17,706 bases of DNA from RGIG3009 sp045541305 (GTDB lineage Bacteria > Bacillota > Clostridia > Oscillospirales > Acutalibacteraceae), in assembly GCA_045541305.1 (NCBI GenBank), contig JAZQIV010000089.1, forward strand, positions 1 through 17,706, read 5' to 3'. This document shows positions 8,318 through 16,477 of the stretch, one piece after another. The notes below the pieces were generated by a model. It ran no database searches. It worked only from the letters and a program-made list of their open reading frames with translations, and was not told where the DNA came from. The position numbers were made by a program, and so were the translations under genes. Position 1 is the first letter of the stretch. Each line of letters starts with the position of its first letter.

Positions 8318-11300
8318 TTACTTAATGAGGGTACGCAATTCCTCGATCTTCTCATCAAACTTGAACGTGTTGAGCTTTTTGATCTTGTTGCACACCTTGC
8401 GGAAGACCATGTTCACCACACGGTTATCCTCAATGGAGGTGTTCTTTCTCATGGCGTCGTTCTCGTTGTACGCATCGTTGTTGAAGTTGTCGATGAACAA
8501 ACGGAACTGTGCCTCCAAACGGCTCGCCAGGAACGGATCGCGATCCACTTCCTGCTCGTAGCGGCCCACTTCTTTTTCCATCACCGCAATGACACTGTCG
8601 ATCATGATGGACAGCTCGTTGTCGTCCATCTTGGAGCGCGGCAAGGAGTTATAGTACGCCAGCGGGATTTCGAACACACTCGTGGGTGCGACATGCCCAT
8701 CGCCGATCTTGAAGTTGGACGTATCGCGGACAAAGGCACTTTCGGTATAACGGCGGTTGGAATCGATATCGTACTTGCAGCGTTCCTCTTGCATTTCATA
8801 AATCTTCGCAACGGAAGCTCTGTCGCGGTACAGCGCATCCAACACCTCATAGAACTCATCGCATTCCGTGTTGTTGGAAACCACCAGGGAGGTTCTGTCA
8901 CCCTCGGTATCTTCCAGCGCATAAATGCGTTTTTGCGCATCGTAACGGGAGGACGGATGCGTGATAATCATGCCGTGCACAATACCGTACACCAACGCGG
9001 AGTGGATCTTAACCATCTCGTTGTAATGCGCATCCAGGGAAATCTCCGGCATTTCGGTCAGCGAATCCCAGCGCTTGTCAATGTGCAGCGAAATCGTTGA
9101 GCTCTTGGTGGAATCCGGGCCAATACTCTTGATATAGTCGTGATAGGCCTTGAAGTAGATACCCGCTTCTTCGTTGTACTGCGCGTCTTCGTTGCACTCA
9201 TCCGGGCTCTTGAAACGCGACAGCATATCCGGCGTAATGTTGTACAGCGCATTGAAGAAGTGCATTTCATACTTGGAAACGGTGTTAGTGCCGGTGGCGT
9301 TCATGTTGAACGGCTGCACCAGTGATTTGATGTTGAGATCGCGCAGATCGTCCAGCTTCTTGTTGTAGGCGCACAGCAGAACTTCACGCGGCTCGTTGAA
9401 GTTGGAGCAGCCGATACCGGGCGAGGCCAACTTGTTACCGAACTTGATCTTATCGCGCAGATATTCGATCTTGCGGCCATCGGAGATTTCGGGAGCAAAT
9501 ACCGGCGAATCGCCATCCGATTGCTCAACCGCTTTGAAGTACTCCTTGAACTCCAATTCCTGCGCAATGGCGGAAATGATGTTGATGTTCAAAATGCCGT
9601 CGCACTCTTCGCGCACGGATTCTTTGAAGTAATCGATGAGCACGGTATCGAAAATATCCGTTGCCGGTTTTGCCAAAGCGGGATCGTACTGCGCAATGCG
9701 GTTGTTTTCGGCGTTCATCTTGATCGCGTCAAAGATCTTCGCGCTCAGCTCAGCCGGCAGCATCAGATCGTCGCCGGTGGTCGGGCAGATCTTCGCCCAT
9801 CTTTCCAGGCTGTCTTTGTCGGCACAGACGTAGGAAACGCTGTTTCCTTCGCGGAATTTGAGTTTATCCACGATCTCATCCTGCGCTTTGGACAGCAGGT
9901 ACACCTTGCCCTCAAAGGAGGCATAGAACTTCTCGAACTCATCGCACAGCTGCTTGAGGTAGTTCTTCGCCACTTCGTATGCGGATTCTTTCAAAGTGCT
10001 TTCGCAATAATCCTTCACCGTGTCGGCATAGGAGGTGAACAACTCGTTGAGCTTGTTCCACAGCGGTTTGTAGCCGCCGAGTTTTTCAAAGAACGAAGCA
10101 TCGTTCTTTTCCAGCTTGCAAACGGCATCGAAGTTCGCTTCGGTGCTCTTGCTGGTAAAGCCGCCGCGCACGTCGAAGTAATCCGGATCGTTGGCGCTAG
10201 GCGAATAGATCGACAGGTCGTTGAAGTACTTGTTCACGTTGGCCTTCGCGGTCTTGTGCGCATCCTCAAACTTATCCTTCAAGGCGTACAGCATGTAACG
10301 CATGGCGTTGGGATGCATGGCGCCGTCGTTGCCGATCAAAAGCTTTTCAACGTGGAACGGCATGTTATCCGCCACAATAGACGGTGCATCGAACAGGATG
10401 GAACGCGCAGCCGAACGCGCAGCCGAAGCAGCGTTCTTCTTGATCTCGTTTTCATAGTTACGGATCTTCTGGAGGTTGGCGGTTGCCTTGCCTCTCAAAG
10501 CCTCGTCGTTTTCATAATCCTGGCGCTCGCTGAGTTCCTCCACGCTGACCTTCAGATTCTTGATCTGCGGATTGCTCTCGAACGCTTTGCGGATCTGGGC
10601 ATCGAACGCCGACAAGAACGCGCTCATCTTGGCATTCACCTCAGCCTGCACCTTATCCACTTCGTTTGCAAGGCTGCCCTTGATATCCACATCAAAGCGA
10701 GCGTTGCCCTCGTTGATGCGTTTGACGTACACGCCGGAACGGGTGGGCGCTGCTTCGGTGGAATAGGCTCTTCTCTTTTTGAACTCAGCTTTTTCTTTTT
10801 CGTAGGCTTTGTCGTATTTCAGCCATTCGCCAACCGTCTCACCGTCGCCGATACAGCCGATAGCTCTGGAGTACGCCACGTATTCCAAAATATCCTCGTA
10901 GGGGTATTTCAAAACCGAAGCACCGATACCGCCGAAACGGTTACGGCCGAGGTTGTCGCCGTTGGCAAATTCCTTGATGATGTTATCCTCGATACCGAAG
11001 GCATCTTTTTCCATGGGGCCGATGTTCTGCTCGTACAAGCTCTGTGCCGCAAACTCCTTGTACTGATCCAGCGTCTGCATGCTCTCCTGGCTCTTGTCCA
11101 CACGATCCAGCAGGAAGCAGAAATCAAACGGCAGGCCTTCCAGCTTGTCCACGCCGTTGGTCGTGGTGGGAATATCGATGTACAGATCCTTATAACGCTC
11201 CAGATCCTTACGCACCGCGCAGAAACCGCTGGATTTGATCATGAACGCGTTGATCTCTTTGATGGTGGCATAGCCGTTGCGACGCAGGCTTTCCTTTTCG

Positions 11301-11917
11301 GTTTCGGTGCGGATGACGGTATCCATCACACCGGGCAGCAGCAAGTAGCCACGGATGATCGCCGCTTTTTCGCGATAGTGCTTGTGCAGGTACTCACGAA
11401 TCAGCATACCGACCGTCATCGCAATACCGGAACCGGTACCGCCGGCTGCCGAAGACACGATCACCACGCGCAGCGCCTGCTTGAGCTCGCCGCCGTCTTT
11501 CAAGAACAGCTCGTCGATTGCTTTGTACAATTTCTGAATTTCACCGGTTTTGATGGTGGCGTTCAACGCCAAGCGCGAAATGGCACGAACCTGGCCGGCA
11601 CCTTCGGACACGGTCTTGGAATACAGCGTGGTGTTGTTCGGGAACCAGTTGTTGCGTGCATCGTCATCGTTTTTCAGATAATCCAGAACGCTCTGAGTCG
11701 ACGACGTTTGAATCGGGATCACGTTTGCCCTGGAATTCTTGACACATTTCAGGTCGTTGGCGTTGGTATCCATCGCCACAAACTTGATGTTGTCCACCTC
11801 CGTGCCGCGGCAGCGCTCTGCCACGCGGGTGACGATATCCGAACCGATACCGCCCACACCGACAAACAAGGTTTCCTTGGTCACATTACATTGCACGTTT
11901 TCTTTTCTTACCGACAT
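8318..11917 (-). CDS. Tubulin/FtsZ-superfamily protein, Tubulin_2-like, 1199 aa
   Basis: The start is ATG 11917 (MSVRKENV), 9 nt after GGGGAGG; an upstream in-frame TTG lies inside that RBS and is rejected. The N-terminal ~350 residues show the tubulin/FtsZ GTPase pattern: LFVGVGGIGSD (~17-27, loop T1), VAMDTNAND (~47-55), VSEGAGQ, and the signature AAGGTGSG (~157-164, loop T4). GGIGASVLKYPYEDILEY (~329-346) follows and is typical of the large tubulin-like group rather than of FtsZ. FtsZ is ~350-400 aa, so this protein carries a further ~850 residues, mostly helical and without TM segments, that I cannot assign. The family is known to pair with VWA proteins and has been proposed to act in membrane remodelling. 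Here the VWA gene is 23 nt upstream. GTP binding looks intact; polymerisation is not shown by sequence. Confidence 0.9.
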   Translation of the reverse strand: MSVRKENVQCNVTKETLFVGVGGIGSDIVTRVAERCRGTEVDNIKFVAMDTNANDLKCVKNSRANVIPIQTSSTQSVLDYLKNDDDARNNWFPNNTTLYSKTVSEGAGQVRAISRLALNATIKTGEIQKLYKAIDELFLKDGGELKQALRVVIVSSAAGGTGSGIAMTVGMLIREYLHKHYREKAAIIRGYLLLPGVMDTVIRTETEKESLRRNGYATIKEINAFMIKSSGFCAVRKDLERYKDLYIDIPTTTNGVDKLEGLPFDFCFLLDRVDKSQESMQTLDQYKEFAAQSLYEQNIGPMEKDAFGIEDNIIKEFANGDNLGRNRFGGIGASVLKYPYEDILEYVAYSRAIGCIGDGETVGEWLKYDKAYEKEKAEFKKRRAYSTEAAPTRSGVYVKRINEGNARFDVDIKGSLANEVDKVQAEVNAKMSAFLSAFDAQIRKAFESNPQIKNLKVSVEELSERQDYENDEALRGKATANLQKIRNYENEIKKNAASAARSAARSILFDAPSIVADNMPFHVEKLLIGNDGAMHPNAMRYMLYALKDKFEDAHKTAKANVNKYFNDLSIYSPSANDPDYFDVRGGFTSKSTEANFDAVCKLEKNDASFFEKLGGYKPLWNKLNELFTSYADTVKDYCESTLKESAYEVAKNYLKQLCDEFEKFYASFEGKVYLLSKAQDEIVDKLKFREGNSVSYVCADKDSLERWAKICPTTGDDLMLPAELSAKIFDAIKMNAENNRIAQYDPALAKPATDIFDTVLIDYFKESVREECDGILNINIISAIAQELEFKEYFKAVEQSDGDSPVFAPEISDGRKIEYLRDKIKFGNKLASPGIGCSNFNEPREVLLCAYNKKLDDLRDLNIKSLVQPFNMNATGTNTVSKYEMHFFNALYNITPDMLSRFKSPDECNEDAQYNEEAGIYFKAYHDYIKSIGPDSTKSSTISLHIDKRWDSLTEMPEISLDAHYNEMVKIHSALVYGIVHGMIITHPSSRYDAQKRIYALEDTEGDRTSLVVSNNTECDEFYEVLDALYRDRASVAKIYEMQEERCKYDIDSNRRYTESAFVRDTSNFKIGDGHVAPTSVFEIPLAYYNSLPRSKMDDNELSIMIDSVIAVMEKEVGRYEQEVDRDPFLASRLEAQFRLFIDNFNNDAYNENDAMRKNTSIEDNRVVNMVFRKVCNKIKKLNTFKFDEKIEELRTLIK

Positions 11918-11940
11918 GATAAATTTCCTCCCCAAATCCT

Positions 11941-14160
11941 TTATTTCATAGTTTTTGTTTTACACGTTAAGGTTGACAAACCGTTTGCGCGGGACAATTC
12001 AAAACGAGGACTGCAGCTGATCACCTGCTCGATCGGCGGTACTTCTTTTCCGTTTTCCGCTTTTCGTAAGTCGTTCGCTTTGATCCATTGACCGTTGTAG
12101 TTCATGTATTTTGTTCCGGCGATCTTCACCTCATCACACGGTGAATCGATGCCGGTGATCATCACACGGCGGGAACGCGGTTTGGTGAACCGATTATCCA
12201 CAGCCCGCAGATCAAACGTGGCCGAGCATTGCTCGTCGTAATCCACCGCCGATGAACCCGCAATGGATAAGGATCTGCCTTTGCGGGCATACCCCACGTC
12301 CACAAAGGATGAATCCAGATCGCCGGCTTTCATGGTGGTGAAGCTTGCCGTATCCTTGACAATGCTCTTGGGCAATACCTTTTGCAGCATGTAAATCAGC
12401 CACAAGGCAAAGGCCACTGCAAAAGCCAGTATCCACAAAAGAATGCGGCGGAACCGGCCGTACGTTTGCACCTCAAACGAAACGCTGTCGTCCTCCTCGG
12501 TGACGTCGCCGTATTCATCGGTGTACGCCACGTTGGCGGTCAGCTTGTATTTTCCGGTTTCGGGTTCCACGTAAGCGCCGCTTTCGTCCTGCGCGATGTA
12601 TACATAATACGCCGATTCCCCGTTGATCGGTTCGCACCGATACGGCAGTTTTTCGGAGGTTTTCACCGAAATTGTGGTGCGCGCCAATTGCTCATCCGTC
12701 AACGGCTGACCTTCCAAGGATAAGGAAACCTTTACCGGCTCCCATTCCGCGTGATCCGCCATTTTGAACCACGAATGCGGCTGCAGCACCGAAGCCTCCA
12801 CATCGAGATCCACCTTTTGGGCTTTCACGTCGATGCCCCGGAACCACGCCAGATCCGGATCGTCCTTACTGGTGATCTTGTATTTTCCCAGATACGCACC
12901 CTCGATGGTCACCTCGGTATCGTCATCCGGTTCAAACAAGACAGCGGCGCCGTTGGCATATTCCTTGCGCTGCGAATCCTTGGACGTTTTCACAAACGTG
13001 TTGATCTTCACGTTGTTGCCCATCAATTCGTGCGAGGTGACGTCTTCCCCGGTGGTGCTGTCCACGATTTTGCTGGTCACCGTGTATTCCCCTGCCACAA
13101 AATCATCGGGTCCTTCCACCGCTTCGCCGTCGCTGTTGACAATCGAAACATCGATATCCACATCCGGCTCATAGAAGATCTGAATCGCATCCGCGCCGGA
13201 ATACGATAATGTGTATTCGCCTTTCGGGCAATCCGCAAAGGTAACGACCTGCCCTGCCAGCGACGTATCCACCGGTGCTTTGTCGTACCCCTTGGCTTTG
13301 ATCTCGCTGTATTTGCGCTGACCGCTGTCCAATGTGATGCCGATCTCCTTCCCCGCTGCGTTGGTCAGGGAGGTGATTTTGGCGTTGGCGCCCTGCGCAA
13401 ACACGATCACGTTTTTCATGGACAAATCCAACTGGAGCGACGTGCCGTTCAACCGATTGTTCGGCAACACCGAGCGCTGGAAGATCGAGTTGCAAATTTC
13501 AATCAAGTCGTCCTTCAAGCTGGTATCCGATGACTTCTTGGCGAAGAAGTTGTTGGCTTCATCCGCTTTCAGCGCCGTGGCGCCGCCAAAGCCGAGATAC
13601 TGCACCTTGATGGCATCCGACGCGAGCGCCGGCACACGCTGTTGCAGCTTGATCGATGCGCTTTTGCCGCGTTCCTCCTGGTTGAAGGCACCGTCGGTCA
13701 GAATCACCAACCACTTTTCGGCCGCGCTGGAACGGTTTAAGTATTCATATGCTTCCGTGATCGGCGCAAACGGTGTGTTGGACGGATGCACGGTGTACAA
13801 TTTCGAGATCTTATCAATATCGCTCTTGCTTCGGATCTCGATCGCCGCGTAGCTGCCGCCCGACTCCGGCTGTGAGCCGTCCACCGTTACCTCCCACATC
13901 GGGAAAATATGTAGCTTATCACGTTCATAATTAAGCATGGATGCAAAAATTTCCATTGCATACTTAGCTCGACACCAACCTTGATTCTGATACATGGATC
14001 CCGAGTTATCAAAGACCACCGCAATGTCATAACTCTTCTCCGCTTTGGTGACGGTCGCCGCGCCTGCCGTGAATGAAACGGCGGCAAACGCGCTCGCCAT
14101 CACGAACAGAATCAGCAGCAATGAAAAAACCTTGCGCAGTTTCCTCGCTGTTTTCCCCAT
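11941..14160 (-). CDS. Secreted, membrane-anchored von Willebrand A domain protein
   Basis: The start is ATG 14160 (MGKTARKLRKVF), preceded by AGGAGGGG at 4-nt spacing; a TTG 36 nt further upstream in frame has no RBS. A basic n-region and hydrophobic core with an AGA-A site near residue 34 form a signal peptide. The VWA domain (~40-230) has a complete MIDAS metal site: DNSGS (D51, S53, S55), T129 in SNTPF and D156 in ILTDGAF. Several Ig-like beta regions follow (~240-570), with phrases such as PKGEYTLSYSGAD and GKYKLTANVAYTD. One TM lies near 571-593 and a ~145-residue polar tail, presumably cytoplasmic, completes 739 aa. The topology fits an outside metal-dependent ligand-binding head tied to an inside tail that could contact the tubulin-like protein encoded 23 nt downstream. 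That contact is inferred; the VWA call is firm. Confidence 0.93.
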   Translation of the reverse strand: MGKTARKLRKVFSLLLILFVMASAFAAVSFTAGAATVTKAEKSYDIAVVFDNSGSMYQNQGWCRAKYAMEIFASMLNYERDKLHIFPMWEVTVDGSQPESGGSYAAIEIRSKSDIDKISKLYTVHPSNTPFAPITEAYEYLNRSSAAEKWLVILTDGAFNQEERGKSASIKLQQRVPALASDAIKVQYLGFGGATALKADEANNFFAKKSSDTSLKDDLIEICNSIFQRSVLPNNRLNGTSLQLDLSMKNVIVFAQGANAKITSLTNAAGKEIGITLDSGQRKYSEIKAKGYDKAPVDTSLAGQVVTFADCPKGEYTLSYSGADAIQIFYEPDVDIDVSIVNSDGEAVEGPDDFVAGEYTVTSKIVDSTTGEDVTSHELMGNNVKINTFVKTSKDSQRKEYANGAAVLFEPDDDTEVTIEGAYLGKYKITSKDDPDLAWFRGIDVKAQKVDLDVEASVLQPHSWFKMADHAEWEPVKVSLSLEGQPLTDEQLARTTISVKTSEKLPYRCEPINGESAYYVYIAQDESGAYVEPETGKYKLTANVAYTDEYGDVTEEDDSVSFEVQTYGRFRRILLWILAFAVAFALWLIYMLQKVLPKSIVKDTASFTTMKAGDLDSSFVDVGYARKGRSLSIAGSSAVDYDEQCSATFDLRAVDNRFTKPRSRRVMITGIDSPCDEVKIAGTKYMNYNGQWIKANDLRKAENGKEVPPIEQVISCSPRFELSRANGLSTLTCKTKTMK

Positions 14161-14219
14161 TCTACCCCTCCTATTGTTATTACAGTAAAACCGCAAAATC
14201 CGTGTTTTTTCGCACGGCG

Positions 14220-14501
14220 TTATTTTTCACGGATAAACTCATGGAATTCGTCTGTGTAAATCTCCAACACGTTGAGCAACTTGTTGGTCGCCTCGTTTTT
14301 CGTGAACAGTAGGATCAACGAAAGAAAGGTATTCCACGTCATCTCACGTTTGTTGTTTTCGATGGACAAAATCGTGCTGCGGCTCACACCGATCTTATCC
14401 GCCAATTCTTCCTGCGTGAGACCCAAACGCGTTCTCAGCATCGGGAGGTTTTCCGTCATGTTTTGAATCAACCGATCACGGTTCATTTGATTGTTTTCCA
14501 T
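14220..14501 (-). CDS. XRE/Cro-C1-type transcriptional regulator heading the operon
   Basis: This 93-aa protein starts at ATG 14501, 7 nt after AAAGGA. Residues ~18-66 form a standard HTH_3 domain, LGLTQEELADKIGVSRSTIL with the following SIENNKREM, closest to the Cro/C1 group. The ~25-residue helical C-terminus has no known effector domain. It lies 59 nt upstream of the VWA gene on the same strand with only a weak 5-bp hairpin (14200-14217) between them, so it probably opens the operon. A palindrome over its own -10 box (14571-14585) is a candidate autoregulatory operator, making it the likely repressor of the whole cluster. No toxin-like partner is adjacent. The HTH call is firm; the target is inferred. 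Confidence 0.92.
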   Translation of the reverse strand: MENNQMNRDRLIQNMTENLPMLRTRLGLTQEELADKIGVSRSTILSIENNKREMTWNTFLSLILLFTKNEATNKLLNVLEIYTDEFHEFIREK

Positions 14502-14531
14502 ACCGATTTCCTTTCGTTAAATTTCACCTGC

Positions 14532-14547
14532 CGATCGCCCTCGATCG
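14532..14547 (-). repeat. Small hairpin in the XRE gene leader
   Basis: Two CGATCG hexamers, each itself palindromic, are separated by CCCT in the untranslated leader between the promoter and the XRE start. They can form a 6-bp stem with a 4-nt loop. No U-tract or known riboswitch pattern accompanies it. Confidence 0.35.
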
Positions 14548-14570
14548 ACAAAAAAGAATACAATTCGCCG

Positions 14571-14585
14571 ATACTAATATAGTAT
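14571..14585 (-). promoter_or_regulatory. Candidate operator palindrome over the -10 box
   Basis: ATACTA-ATA-TAGTAT is a perfect 6-bp inverted repeat with a 3-bp centre. It covers most of the -10 hexamer and the expected start site. Position and size fit a Cro/C1-type dimer site that would block RNA polymerase. Because TATACT contributes one arm, part of the symmetry could be accidental. Confidence 0.55.
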
Positions 14586-14609
14586 ATAGGTTTTTCATGT
14601 ATTTGTCAA
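14581..14609 (-). promoter_or_regulatory. Sigma-A promoter of the XRE/VWA/tubulin-like operon
   Basis: On the minus strand TTGACA (14609-14604) and TATACT (14586-14581) are separated by 17 nt. This gives a start near 14574 and a leader of about 70 nt before the XRE gene. No comparable promoter is visible before the VWA or tubulin-like genes, so this probably drives the whole operon. Confidence 0.85.
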
Positions 14610-14615
14610 CGACAA
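14603..14615 (-). promoter_or_regulatory. Second short inverted repeat at the -35 box
   Basis: TTGTC-AAC-GACAA contains the -35 hexamer. Its sequence differs from the palindrome at the -10 box, so the two are unlikely to bind the same protein with equal strength. A weak operator candidate. Confidence 0.3.
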
Positions 14616-14642
14616 CAAGTGCCAAAATTCAACATTTTGCGC

Positions 14643-14672
14643 AAAAAAGGAACGCCCTTCGGCAAGGGCGTT
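14643..14672 (-). terminator. Intrinsic terminator, distal of a tandem pair
   Basis: Read on the minus strand, AACGCCCTT and AAGGGCGTT form a 9-bp stem with loop GCCG. After two bases it is followed by six U. It lies 90 nt past the five-TM gene and just upstream of the XRE promoter, and would insulate the operon from read-through. Confidence 0.8.
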
Positions 14673-14687
14673 TGCGGTGATGGAAAT

Positions 14688-14706
14688 CGGTATTTACGAA
14701 ATACCG
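14688..14706. repeat. 8-bp hairpin between the two terminators
   Basis: CGGTATTT-ACG-AAATACCG is a perfect inverted repeat with no U-tract. It sits between the two terminators and may add to RNA 3'-end stability. Confidence 0.5.
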
Positions 14707-14715
14707 TGAACCTGT

Positions 14716-14751
14716 AAAAAAACAAAGGCTATCCTGCGACAGCCTTTGTTT
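14716..14751 (-). terminator. Intrinsic terminator of the five-TM membrane protein gene
   Basis: AAACAAAGGCT and AGCCTTTGTTT form an 11-bp stem around a 10-nt loop. On the minus strand the stem is followed by a run of seven U. It starts 11 nt after the stop codon at 14762. Confidence 0.9.
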
Positions 14752-14761
14752 GGTAAGTATT

Positions 14762-15361
14762 TTATAGAGTTTCTTCCGTGATTTCGGGAACCGGAGCTTC
14801 GGCCTCGGTCATCGGCACCGCATCCGCCTCAGGTTCAGCGGGCAGCTTTTTCAGTTTGCCAAACGCTGCGATCCCGCTCACCAGTGAAATGATCACCCAC
14901 ACGTGTATCACATAATCAAACACGGAATCCAAAATCACGCCGTTCAACGCAAACATGGCCACGGTATCTACCAAGAACAGGACCAACGCCGCAATCAACC
15001 AGCCGCATTTTTGCTTTTTGGCAAACACCCAGCACAAAACATAAATGAGCAAAATAACGGCAGCAATACACAAGGCAATCACAAAAACACTTTGGGGGAA
15101 AAACTCCATTCCCGCAAAATCGCCCGTATAAAACTCTGCCGGATAACGACCGCAAAGCACCATGGCCACGTCCACCAAAGCAAACGGAATGTACGCCGAA
15201 AACAGAAAATACGTGTTGCTGTTGGTTGCCAGCAAAATAATGTTGATCGCCGTCAACGCCACAACCAACAACACGTTGTTGCATGCATTTGCATAACGGC
15301 TTTGAAGCATCTGACTTTGCGGAACCTCTGCCGCACTCTTCTGTTTGTTAAACAATCCCAT
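14762..15361 (-). CDS. Five-TM membrane protein with acidic tail, unknown function
   Basis: This 199-aa protein starts at ATG 15361 behind GGGGAG, 3 nt away. I do not recognise the family. The first ~26 residues are polar. Five hydrophobic segments follow at about 28-47, 51-70, 91-114, 120-141 and 146-168. The last ~30 residues are rich in Glu, Pro and Ala (LPAEPEADAVPMTEAEAPVP) and probably project from the membrane. There are no clear catalytic or transport motifs. It has its own consensus promoter overlapping the end of the esterase gene and ends at a terminator, so it is a single-gene unit. Its low-complexity tail resembles in style the Pro/Glu linker of the 1893-aa protein, but I see no homology. 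Confidence 0.88.
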   Translation of the reverse strand: MGLFNKQKSAAEVPQSQMLQSRYANACNNVLLVVALTAINIILLATNSNTYFLFSAYIPFALVDVAMVLCGRYPAEFYTGDFAGMEFFPQSVFVIALCIAAVILLIYVLCWVFAKKQKCGWLIAALVLFLVDTVAMFALNGVILDSVFDYVIHVWVIISLVSGIAAFGKLKKLPAEPEADAVPMTEAEAPVPEITEETL

Positions 15362-15405
15362 ATTCTCCCCACCCTCTGTTTTGATCGCGTTTATCGCTTA
15401 CAACC

Positions 15406-15434
15406 AGTATAAAAGATTTGGTACCGTCTGTCAA
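15406..15434 (-). promoter_or_regulatory. Consensus sigma-A promoter of the five-TM membrane protein gene
   Basis: TTGACA (15434-15429) and TATACT (15411-15406) are 17 nt apart on the minus strand. The -35 box overlaps the stop codon of the esterase gene (TGA, 15433-15431). This is among the best consensus promoters in the window. Confidence 0.88.
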
Positions 15435-16462
15435 TCGGGTTGCAACGGCAACCACTGCGAATGGACTGCCGCGGATACGCTCTCGGCATAATGAGCAAAG
15501 CCTGTGTCGTTGGGATGCAGGCGCAAATCGGCAAACAGATTTTCATCCTGCGGCACAAATGTAAAGCCGTGAACCACCGTCACGTTAGCAAACGCGGCCG
15601 CCTGCTGTTCGATGATATGCGCCACATCCTCAAAGGCGCCAAACGCTTCCTCCAAGTGCATATCCTTGCGCCAGATCGGGGTAATCACCAAAATGGGAAC
15701 GTTCGGATAATTTTGCGTCAAGTTAGCAAGGAACTTCGCGCAGTTTGTCGTCATCGTTTCCCGTTCGCTGCGATGCCAATCGTTGGTGCCGTAGGCAACC
15801 GTGATATAATCCGGCTCAAACTCCTCTTTGGCAGCCGCAAGCGGCGGAAAGAACACTTCGCCGCCGATCGCCTTGTTATATTCATTGGCTCCGAGCAGCT
15901 TTGCAAGCTGTGTTATGTATTTGTTGGACGGATATAACGCATCGTACCCTTGCGTGATCGAATCCCCAAAGCAAAGCACCGTTTTGCGTTGCTTTTGCGG
16001 CACAATAAACGCCCCATCGTCCAAACAAAGCTCTTTCAAAACGGCTTTCACCGACCACGGGAACACAAGGCGTACCTCTTTTCCGCCCGAGCCGAGCGAA
16101 AAAGTTTTGGAGAATTCGCCGAGCGGCCGTTCCATGTTGGCATATTTTCGCGGGATCTCCGTCTGCGAAAAATTATCCAGCGTGCCAACGCGTTTGCCGT
16201 TCACAAACGCCTCAAACGCAAAATACGTACGGCTGCTCCCCGGGGTAACCTCCGCACGCAAAAACAAGGCATCGCTGTTGGTGCGAAAACACAGTTGCAC
16301 GCCCGAGGTGGCAAACAATTTTCTGTAAAAATCGGCGTTGCGGTTTTGATACAACTCTTCTTGTTGTTTGGTAAAACGGTAAAAATGGATACCGTCTTCC
16401 TGCTGTTCAACGCGAACCGCGCCCGTTGTGATCTTTTGAATTTGTGATACGTTTAACTGCAT
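15431..16462 (-). CDS. SGNH/GDSL-family hydrolase with N-terminal beta domain
   Basis: This 343-aa protein starts at ATG 16462, with AGAGGG 8 nt before it; a GTG three codons upstream is crowded by the same RBS. It has no signal peptide. Residues ~1-150 are beta-rich (LFLRAEVTPGSSRTYFAFEAFVNGKRV) and look like the N-terminal sandwich found in some carbohydrate or acyl esterases. The SGNH core shows block I GDSITQG (catalytic S168), a block II glycine in KAIGGE, block III YGTND (N227) and block V DLRLHPND (H316, with D312). The Asp-His spacing is D-x-x-x-H, one residue longer than the usual DxxH. The likely activity is deacylation of a sugar or cell-surface polymer, or of an intracellular ester; the substrate is unknown. 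The gene follows the three-TM gene by 15 nt and is probably co-transcribed with it. Confidence 0.92.
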   Translation of the reverse strand: MQLNVSQIQKITTGAVRVEQQEDGIHFYRFTKQQEELYQNRNADFYRKLFATSGVQLCFRTNSDALFLRAEVTPGSSRTYFAFEAFVNGKRVGTLDNFSQTEIPRKYANMERPLGEFSKTFSLGSGGKEVRLVFPWSVKAVLKELCLDDGAFIVPQKQRKTVLCFGDSITQGYDALYPSNKYITQLAKLLGANEYNKAIGGEVFFPPLAAAKEEFEPDYITVAYGTNDWHRSERETMTTNCAKFLANLTQNYPNVPILVITPIWRKDMHLEEAFGAFEDVAHIIEQQAAAFANVTVVHGFTFVPQDENLFADLRLHPNDTGFAHYAESVSAAVHSQWLPLQPD

Positions 16463-16477
16463 ACACTCCACCCTCTT

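Noticed and set aside
9521..12091. Plus-strand open frame of 856 codons opposite the tubulin-like gene
   Set aside because: It is antisense to a gene with clear motifs and a good RBS, its product is rich in His/Arg/Val/Phe without domain logic, and it has no RBS of its own.
14161..14196. VWA protein start at the upstream TTG (14196)
   Set aside because: This would add 12 residues encoded across the AGGAGGGG ribosome binding site; ATG 14160 has ideal spacing and begins a proper signal peptide.
14200..14217. Terminator between the XRE and VWA genes
   Set aside because: There are only 5 bp of stem around an A-rich 8-nt loop, and just four U follow; too weak to call.
14220..14501. Antitoxin of a toxin-antitoxin pair
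   Set aside because: The size and HTH would fit, but neither neighbour resembles a small toxin; an operon regulator is the simpler reading.
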